A stretch of DNA of 20,849 nucleotides from a virus. The notes under the pieces were generated by a model that was given only the letters and a program-made list of their open reading frames with translations, had not been told where the DNA came from and made no database searches. Of the stretch, positions 14,801-18,606 are shown piece by piece. Every line of letters starts with the position of its first letter. Positions within the stretch are counted from its first letter, which is position 1. Location: IMG/VR virus record IMGVR_UViG_3300025133_000727, positions 1 to 20,849 of that record. One strand, 5' to 3'. A program made the position numbers and the translations under genes.

Positions 14801-17800
14801 AAAACAGGTGTGTTAAAGGAGCCATCTATATATTGGTATCCTTCTTTATTCCAACCCAACCCCATCCCAGGCTGCACAAATGTCATATCTTTTTGGCGCT
14901 GCATCCCTTCTTTTAAGGACATAAGATTTTGACGGACATGAATTTCTTCTTGATTAAAATTATCCGCAAACTTAGCCAACGCTCTTAATACATCCTTGCG
15001 CCCCCTTTCTTCAAATCCAACATCAAGCCTAATGGATGGCTCTAAATCTCCAAACCACAAACCCTCTGCTGGTATCGGAAGGATACTCGTCTCAGGAATG
15101 CCGCTCAACAAGTAAGCAAGAGAGTCCGCCGCAATATCTTGCAGCACTTGTTTTGCCCCTACATCCCCTAAGCTTGACTGATCCCGTAATTCCCGTAGCC
15201 CCTGAATGCTGCCGGTAGCAGCCGAAAGATTAACAGCTATTTGATTGACAGGGACCTCATTGATGCCCCTAATCTCAGATCGGTTCAGAACATCTTGGTC
15301 CCATACAACGAAGTTACGGGTGCCTCTTAGTCTCCTTAAAGCACTATCCCTGCTAAATTTATCCCAAAATTGTAGGCCCGGAATATCCGCATCCCGAAGC
15401 AATTCAGATGTAGCTTGAGACTTTCCAAGAATGCTCATTAAGTCTGAGCCTGTTGAGCGGGAATTAATCCTGAATTGGGGGACCGACCTTGTCGCAAACC
15501 CGCTTGGATCTTCATTGAGATAATTTAAAAGATAGCCTATTTTCTGATTCTTAGAAAGCTCGTCTAACTGATACCGCTTAAGGCGCTCCTTTGAAGGAAC
15601 TAAACTTATTAGCTCTTCTGCTGACAAGCCTGTTGATCTAACAATTTTCTCTATAATTTCTGGCTGGTCTCTTAAGGGAGCATCCCAATCAAGAAATTTT
15701 GCCACCGCATCATCAGGAATATCTAGTTCATACATAAAGCCAATGGGCTTTTCCAACACACGCTCTATCTCTTTAGGATCAGGAAGAGTGGTATGTCTGC
15801 GTGGCCTTGCGCCGGGTTTGGGATTGCCTTTGCTATCAACAGAAATTACATCGACCGACCAATTTTGCCCCGTTGTCTCATCAGAAGGATTAAAGCCCAA
15901 GACCTTGTCAGGACCACCATAGCCCTTAACAATTCGTCCTGGAGTAAAATACTCAGGCAGCAAAGATAATATTGCGTGATGGTTATTGTGCCCAACATTA
16001 ATCCGATACTGTTTTCCCGTACCTAAAGCTTGTCCTGAATAAAATCCCCATCCAAAAGCCGTGGTTCCTTCCCCTTCTCTTACAAAAGATAGATCAGGAG
16101 TGCCCAATGCCCGCCCCGCTTCAGGCTTCCACCTAACAGCACCACCATGGAAAGTACGTGCTGCCTTGTCTTCTTTCTCAGTCTGCAAGGATGTTACAAG
16201 TTCATCTCCAAAGTCCTCGGCTGGAGCCGCAGCGGTGGCAGCTACAAAATCAGGAGAGGTCTGTATACGTTCAAAGACCTGCGCCGCTTTGTATATGTCA
16301 GCCTCAGCCAAGCCGCCCTTTAGATTCCTGAAGAAGTTAAGGATACGTTGCCATATTGACAGGGGACGCCCCTTGAGAACCACGTGCCCACCAGCATGGC
16401 CCCTGAACATTTCCGCCGCAGCTTCTTCTATCTGCGCGGCTGGACTAAGGTCTTTGTAAATCTCTTGAATAACCTGCATTACAGTCTTGTCAGGATCAGA
16501 CCAATGTGGGGCTTGGCTCGCAGCCTTTGCCAAGGCGCTCATATCCTTGTTATTGATGACCCCAAGATCCACCCATGAATGCACGGTCTCATGATCGGTC
16601 AGCCCAGCCAAATACTCAGCCATTTCCTTGGGCTTTTTCAACGATGATTGGGGGATCGCATCAAGGGCCAGGATGATAGCACCCTTGGCAGCCTTGGTTC
16701 GGGGAATATACTTGGCCTCTTGAGGTCCAGCATCAAGCGTGCCTGTTATTTCCTGACGACTAAGGGTGTCAATGATTGCTAACGGCACATCATCAGACAA
16801 CCCACGCGCACGCAAACGGCGCACAAGATTGTCGCGGATACGCTGTATAATATGAGGGGGAATTTCCTGCTTAGGCCCGGTGCTTTCGGCTGCGTCAAAT
16901 AGGGCCGTTACTGTTGAGGCAGTTAGAAGCTCGGGTTCAGCAGGTGATACGGGCACTGTATCCAAAGAGCTTGCTTGGAACTCAGGATCAAGTTCCTCAA
17001 ACCCTGGAACATCCGGCACCGTTACTGCTGAAGGAACTGTTTCGTCTATAGTCCCGTCAGGTGGCGCAGGAATGTCCACCTGCTGCATCTCTTCGGGTGC
17101 TGTTTCTTCTACAGGAAGCCCTGTTAAATCCAGAGGCATTTCTGAGGGGGGAACCGTTTCGTCTATAGGCCCCTGATCTAAAGCTCTTGCTTGCAACGCT
17201 GCAACAACGTCCTCAGGCTTCATGCCTGAAGTAACTTGCACCCCATTCTCTTGGGCTATTCGGCGTAGATTATTGGTAATAGCTGTCGGCATTCCCTGCG
17301 CCGCAGCCGCTAAGAAGTCTACCGCCTCCTGCGTTAGGCCTGTAGAAACATCGACTTGCTGAACACCCCCCTCAACCTCCTCTCCAGCAAGACCCGTTAA
17401 ATCCAGGGGAATTTCTGAGGGGGGGACCGTTTTGTCTGCTGCTACGGTTTCCATTTCATCCGCAGCTACCGCAGCACCAACAGCAGCGTCGGCTTCAGGG
17501 TCTATCTCCGCAGTTGTTACGGTCTGCTCCGCAGCATCTGCGCTGTCTTCTTCTAATGTTTCAGGTAAGGTTTCGGGCAATCCTTCAGTAACATCGGGGA
17601 GTGTCGTTGGCTTTTCTTGAGTCGGGCGAACCAATGGAGAAGTGACAGTGCTAATAGCACCACCACCAAACCCACCAATAAGAAAGGAATTAATAGCGCT
17701 CTCCAAACGCTGAGCAAATTGAATGTCTTCAGGGGACGCTCCTGTTGCTTCCGTGATTTCACCTGTAATGTTCTTTATAATATCTTGAGCCGCTTCAGTA

Positions 17801-18603
17801 AAAGCTTCTATGGTGTACCCACGCCCGCCTAATTGAATGGCCCGCTTCGCTAAGTTCTTGGCTATTTTTTTACCTGTTAAGCCAGCCAGTGGCTTAACTA
17901 TTTTGGTCAAGCCCAAGGTGTCAAGGCCAGCCATCAACGCACCGGGTACCACTGCTATCTTAGCGGCCAACTCTCGGTCAACTTTTTCTTCTTCAACTAA
18001 AAACTTAAATGTTTCGCCATAGTTTAGTGCAAAAGAACCACTAGCTGCACCCGCTATGCCACCTACCAGAGTGCCCCCTGGACCCACCAAGCTTCCAACA
18101 GCCGCGCCTGTTGCTCCAGTTGCAACCGGCACCACGAATGACCCTGCCGCTTGCCCTATTCCCTGCCCCGCATAATCAATCAGAGATTCTAAGTCTTCTA
18201 CCTGTTTGTAAGTTTGTATTCGTGGAACAAAGTCTTCGGTGGGGTTGTCTTTAAATTCTTTCTGAAGGTACCCGCCCCACTCATTAAGATCATCTAAGCC
18301 TGATACAGTACCTAAGCCTTCAGCAGCCCATCCCAATAGCTCAGGATTAGACTGCCGCACCGTGTCCACAAAGGTACCACTAAGCTGGTTCCAGAATCCT
18401 GGGTCACTGGGTTGGGGGGAGGTCTGTTCTGCTCCGCCCATCAGATAATTAACGATAGCCTGATCTACGTGTCCAGCTTCCCGTGCCTGTTGAAGCTGCT
18501 CAACATTAACGCCCATATTTTCTTGCGCTAAATAGTCTAATATCTGAGCATCATTGTAACCAGCTTGGAGGGCTTGATTATATTGCTGTTGATTAAACGG
18601 CAT
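8851..18603 (-). CDS. Giant 3250-residue polyvalent protein (zincin, ART-like, LPD38-like)
   Basis: One uninterrupted frame of 3250 residues. From the N-terminus: two short helical repeats (8-56); a glycine-rich membrane-like segment (145-230); an acidic Pro/Glu-rich linker with internal repeats (330-530); a zincin-type peptidase site H671-E-T-V-H675; an ADP-ribosyltransferase-like module (815-1105); an unassigned module (1187-1325); a conserved FRAVHDY/ETRGQN module (1425-1575); a possible barnase-like module (1825-1960); a ParB-like GHEGRHR motif (2157-2163); an HTH-like segment (2472-2510); and an LPD38-like region (about 2735-3010). This matches the large polyvalent proteins of phages and conjugative elements, thought to be packaged and injected to act on the new host. 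It lies between a probable virion protein and the holin, in the late operon. ATG 18603 is three bases after the previous stop, with only a weak GGGG upstream. Virion localisation is inferred. Confidence 0.88.
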   Translation of the reverse strand: MPFNQQQYNQALQAGYNDAQILDYLAQENMGVNVEQLQQAREAGHVDQAIVNYLMGGAEQTSPQPSDPGFWNQLSGTFVDTVRQSNPELLGWAAEGLGTVSGLDDLNEWGGYLQKEFKDNPTEDFVPRIQTYKQVEDLESLIDYAGQGIGQAAGSFVVPVATGATGAAVGSLVGPGGTLVGGIAGAASGSFALNYGETFKFLVEEEKVDRELAAKIAVVPGALMAGLDTLGLTKIVKPLAGLTGKKIAKNLAKRAIQLGGRGYTIEAFTEAAQDIIKNITGEITEATGASPEDIQFAQRLESAINSFLIGGFGGGAISTVTSPLVRPTQEKPTTLPDVTEGLPETLPETLEEDSADAAEQTVTTAEIDPEADAAVGAAVAADEMETVAADKTVPPSEIPLDLTGLAGEEVEGGVQQVDVSTGLTQEAVDFLAAAAQGMPTAITNNLRRIAQENGVQVTSGMKPEDVVAALQARALDQGPIDETVPPSEMPLDLTGLPVEETAPEEMQQVDIPAPPDGTIDETVPSAVTVPDVPGFEELDPEFQASSLDTVPVSPAEPELLTASTVTALFDAAESTGPKQEIPPHIIQRIRDNLVRRLRARGLSDDVPLAIIDTLSRQEITGTLDAGPQEAKYIPRTKAAKGAIILALDAIPQSSLKKPKEMAEYLAGLTDHETVHSWVDLGVINNKDMSALAKAASQAPHWSDPDKTVMQVIQEIYKDLSPAAQIEEAAAEMFRGHAGGHVVLKGRPLSIWQRILNFFRNLKGGLAEADIYKAAQVFERIQTSPDFVAATAAAPAEDFGDELVTSLQTEKEDKAARTFHGGAVRWKPEAGRALGTPDLSFVREGEGTTAFGWGFYSGQALGTGKQYRINVGHNNHHAILSLLPEYFTPGRIVKGYGGPDKVLGFNPSDETTGQNWSVDVISVDSKGNPKPGARPRRHTTLPDPKEIERVLEKPIGFMYELDIPDDAVAKFLDWDAPLRDQPEIIEKIVRSTGLSAEELISLVPSKERLKRYQLDELSKNQKIGYLLNYLNEDPSGFATRSVPQFRINSRSTGSDLMSILGKSQATSELLRDADIPGLQFWDKFSRDSALRRLRGTRNFVVWDQDVLNRSEIRGINEVPVNQIAVNLSAATGSIQGLRELRDQSSLGDVGAKQVLQDIAADSLAYLLSGIPETSILPIPAEGLWFGDLEPSIRLDVGFEERGRKDVLRALAKFADNFNQEEIHVRQNLMSLKEGMQRQKDMTFVQPGMGLGWNKEGYQYIDGSFNTPVFQFTLSEPISREDIEAALQEENLPGVTAFDNVIETYFVGDPTNAEEIQRFSDTVERFGKSLGERVQTFGQGVQRLWVYGGGDGATNPFSDIQGPLRPPDAEEGNRTSWRVAQRLRGRPFVPVPPQQSLTPEQRDLQSDIADAFDDMPVNDLGNPQVRKAYDELARELKSQYRALPIKVETVVRDEDAPSNIAIDDVYSSSDAMRKDILDNNRLRILATNAAAFGPQGVAYDNHPLLQDSGFTDITGRPLLINDIFRAVHDYYAHTMEPNKFGPLGEEAAWQNHMRMTRSPWARWALTSETRGQNSWVNFHNLGIAPTKRADTLPLTERGYAEQKTALLPIQYTMTGDPVLDQEMVEVSQEGVEKSARSFVLEDAVTAVLNERGKLEDRGAAEWRRVREIVGEAYPNQPFLTYAEEHAGEDFETNQGLEVEEYMKRINILRQAGKDYSDAFVEADRWKSPEYHDARMGKLTGLILEEPHMYSEEVGVEDIVDLSPAFKELRVELDQSHPVDPAGLENAEAELDSAIEKYAPPISDVEILGEQVAAATSTDKEARRFTDLPPAAKKLVVAGYDTDGNATAKFGTIRHLGKDIPVVLPVGTPQDRGLLHVLSNEDHMYDFRQHTPYGWGPIRNERTTVKRALESLLKAYWNPELQAPRKGYAVADVTAETSRGRIRDDFVALEWRDPASKHPIRAAFYLLDPAELTGLQDPMFIMDTIFPVTGKENPAYQEARKELKKDGTTQLDNLSPAGRDAAIMAFKSKIKKDKSARPMARPRLGPPPTRRRVIRKTDNYFKAYARQFFGNKEGAVGVVPNQMDDYANITTSLTPKRFLALAKPVDWAMESTGLVRAPGRDLPTVEYIKQILRGEVDQKIANPWLALIWDEDQSQWRVQGHEGRHRMKAVEEEIGQAQVPTQVFLYMPNGDKIRMDDFLGRYADPDVLAALDGDIDAYAARRLGLSKDTVVQMKEELQRKWITESDPGPTDPELLQAMKEFGERRGKPETVSFYEEYEYKPEMAARPISQEWSMKSQPMDMGVDIPSGIVAVQQHETLGEKFLTKLGMLGGTPLDSFGEFFTWFRRAHVDEWDPARRGDVALSEKDERYSNFLSASGSAWSALRSARRATALTAYALSKGVPVYKNGGTSVRDIPEDAQQTNVDGTIEQSRIAGTSTGFIPIIEPLRKGNRFDTFQLYSIARRAARLIREGRERLLTQQQIAEYLAMGNTVPEIAQVMEISEAEVAQILEGKSIVYNDDFSNIFQDYQVWNGYFVDFLVDTGVLTREKADVWKETADYIPFYRQLDNKQDAIPGDPDLFNGIVAAAPPPPLSGQGAIWSVIATDANKVSTALPTTFRGNEKKQADAYAEKFKQETGMDVKVVKRGMPIGGFLETITENALSAVQTGMMNVGVQRVMRNMVLIDPIQTVKVKKGTYGSVTFRVKGEDLTLMVPDQALYSSLSNYLQNQSIPPWVNLLGMPARFLREMITRSPDFMAANMLRDSLSAWVTSGRKTRALAGTIGGFSQALRGSTSAEALASAGLMTGFDFGGDPTKMTQFIEKELLKYKYPSAAGRFIRNPLKAIWDATGKASRSSDAATRIAVYERVLKDTGDEVQAFFEAQEVINFSARGSSPLIQNLAVMIPFLNARIQGLDVLYRSSMGRKGFAARPESDIVKRQFYMKALLVGMSSAAYWALVHDDEEYINQNPEIKDNYWIIPASWIPGYDGPPLKIPIPFEVGFLFKTIPERVMALYFGKDVPRDITRSVRQGLINTFEFNPIPQAALPAVEAITNYSFWTGRKIEGQYLEGLDPGYRANSRTSALAINLGKQFNYAPVKIDHMIRGYGGTLGTVLLDTVDGVIRDVASDLGERPAKQLSEYPFVKRFLARPDARGLVTQFYDLRKAVNQAVKTAKMLEEGELTLPESEEFSEERFALLALEDEVKEISGVLSELRDERKRVLTSAISGEAKRKLIDDITAMELLAVESLPEMRQEAFR
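9574..10401 (-). other. LPD38-like C-terminal region of the giant protein
   Basis: Residues 2735-3010 have the ordered features I associate with LPD38 (large polyvalent protein-associated domain 38). These are MITRSPDFMAANMLRDSLSA (2743-2762), SSDAATRIAVYERVLKDTGD (2849-2868), VINFSARGSSPLIQNLAVMI then PFLNARIQGLDVLYR (2879-2913), DNYWIIPASWIPGYDGPPLK (2967-2986) and IPIPFEVGFLFKTIPERVMA (2987-3006). Hydrophobic helices within it (for example FYMKALLVGMSSAAYWALVH) may be membrane-active. LPD38 is typically the C-terminal portion of such giant proteins. A charged helical tail (about 3150-3250) follows. Confidence 0.68.
11074..11190 (-). other. HTH-like segment inside the giant protein
   Basis: Residues 2472-2510 read as two short helix-turn-helix-like units: TQQQIAEYLAMGNTVPEIAQ then VMEISEAEVAQILEGKS. 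The pattern I-A-x-x-M-x-I-S-x-x-x-V is typical of sigma-region-4-like or resolvase-like HTHs. DNA binding in a mainly structural protein would be unusual, so the segment may only be helical. Confidence 0.4.
12064..12261 (-). other. ParB-like GHEGRHR motif region
   Basis: Residues 2115-2180 contain PTVEYIKQILRGEVDQKIAN, PWLALIWDED, then WRVQGHEGRHRMKAVEEEIG (2153-2172) and VPTQVFLY. The order of strand, strand, G-H-E-G-R-H-R and helix resembles the ParB/sulfiredoxin-like fold, where a G-x-x-R-x-x-A motif binds nucleotide or DNA. It is followed by ARRLGLSKDTVVQMKEEL (2217-2234), which looks like a helical DNA-binding segment. Activity is inferred. Confidence 0.5.
12727..13131 (-). other. Possible barnase/EndoU-like nuclease module
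   Basis: Residues 1825-1959 run from LPPAAKKLVVAGYDTDGNAT through KFGTIRHLGKDIPVVLPVG and RGLLHVLSNEDHMYDFRQH to DDFVALEWRDPASKHPIRAA. The order (a strand leading to an LPVG turn, a GLLHVL-x4-H helix, then paired strands) recalls the phage barnase-EndoU-colicin-RelE-type (PBECR) nuclease domains of polyvalent proteins. The key residues differ from any version I can quote, so this is tentative. Confidence 0.3.
13879..14331 (-). other. FRAVHDY / ETRGQN module of the giant protein
   Basis: Residues 1425-1575 contain a dense set of invariant-looking polar residues: NHPLL (1499-1503), INDIFRAVHDYYAHTM (1518-1533), KFGPLGEEAAWQNHMRM (1537-1553) and ETRGQNSWVNF (1566-1576). The His/Asp/Glu/Arg pattern (H1526, D1527, H1531, E1543/E1544, H1550, E1566, R1568, N1571) looks like an enzymatic site, possibly metal-dependent. 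I associate this motif set with large phage proteins but know of no demonstrated activity. Confidence 0.55.
14629..15045 (-). other. Unassigned module following the ART-like domain
   Basis: Residues 1187-1325 begin EPSIRLDVGFEERG and contain FNQEEIHVRQNLMSLKEGM, GYQYIDGSFNTPVFQFTLSE, PISREDIEAAL, LPGVTAFDNVIETYFVGDP and a helix ERFGKSLGE. The alternating strands and helices look like a compact alpha/beta domain with well-ordered motifs. I recognise the style of a large-polyvalent-protein-associated domain but cannot assign it. Confidence 0.45.
15289..16161 (-). other. ADP-ribosyltransferase-like (ART-PolyVal) module
   Basis: Residues 815-1105 of the giant protein match the layout of the ART domain of polyvalent proteins. 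FHG is at 818-820, followed by GTPDLSFVREGEGTTAFGWG and FYSGQALGTGKQYRINVG (847-870), where the GWGFYS pattern is typical. Then come MYELDIPDDAVAKFLDWD (957-974) and DIPGLQFWDKFSRD with RNFVVWD (1073-1102). A role in modifying host proteins or nucleotides after injection is known or proposed for such toxins. The middle part (about 890-950) is longer than I expect and may be an insertion. Catalytic residues cannot be fixed by eye beyond H819 and the SR at 1084-1085. Confidence 0.7.
16399..16686 (-). other. Zincin-type metallopeptidase module
   Basis: Residues 640-735 of the giant protein contain MAEYLAGLTDHETVHSWVDL, with the zinc-binding HExxH motif at 671-675. A downstream acidic helix IEEAAAEMFRGHA (725-737) provides a third-ligand glutamate candidate (E726, E727 or E731), as in gluzincins. 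An upstream strand GAIILALDAI precedes it. Expected role: proteolysis of a host or virion target, or self-processing of the polyprotein-like chain. The specific family and substrate are not known. Confidence 0.72.
17071..17433 (-). repeat. Imperfect direct repeat in the giant gene's linker
   Basis: Residues 391-419 (beginning KTVPPSEIPLDLTGL) and 481-511 (beginning DETVPPSEMPLDLTGL) are near copies, both continuing to QQVDV/QQVDI. A third fragment DETVP starts at residue 520. The DNA copies (17347-17433 and 17071-17163) remain clearly similar, so the duplication is fairly recent or under conversion. The linker is rich in Pro, Glu, Asp and Thr and is probably disordered. Confidence 0.75.
17914..18171 (-). 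other. Glycine-rich membrane-like segment of the giant protein
   Basis: Residues 145-230 contain long stretches of Gly, Ala, Val and Leu (GSFVVPVATGATGAAVGSLV and GGTLVGGIAGAASGSFALNY, then a second hydrophobic stretch IAVVPGALMAGLDTLGLTKI). The small-residue spacing resembles glycine-zipper transmembrane helices. In an injected virion protein this could insert into the host membrane during DNA entry. The composition is seen; insertion is inferred. Confidence 0.55.
18436..18582 (-). repeat. Two helical repeats at the N-terminus of the giant protein
   Basis: Residues 8-27 (YNQALQAGYNDAQILDYLAQ) and 37-56 (LQQAREAGHVDQAIVNYLMG) share the pattern A-x-x-AG-x-x-D/x-x-I-x-x-YL. Each would be a small two-helix unit resembling the short UBA-like segments I have seen at the start of phage internal proteins. 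They may serve as a packaging or docking signal; this is inference. Confidence 0.55.
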
Positions 18604-18606
18604 CGG

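Noticed and set aside
16061-16459. Plus-strand frame of 132 codons opposite the giant gene
   Set aside because: An antisense shadow of the zincin/ART region; no ribosome site and no coherent motifs.
8851-18603. N4-like virion RNA polymerase as identity of the giant protein
   Set aside because: Size is similar, but I see none of the polymerase motifs of the T7/N4 type; the visible motifs are peptidase, ART-like and LPD-like.
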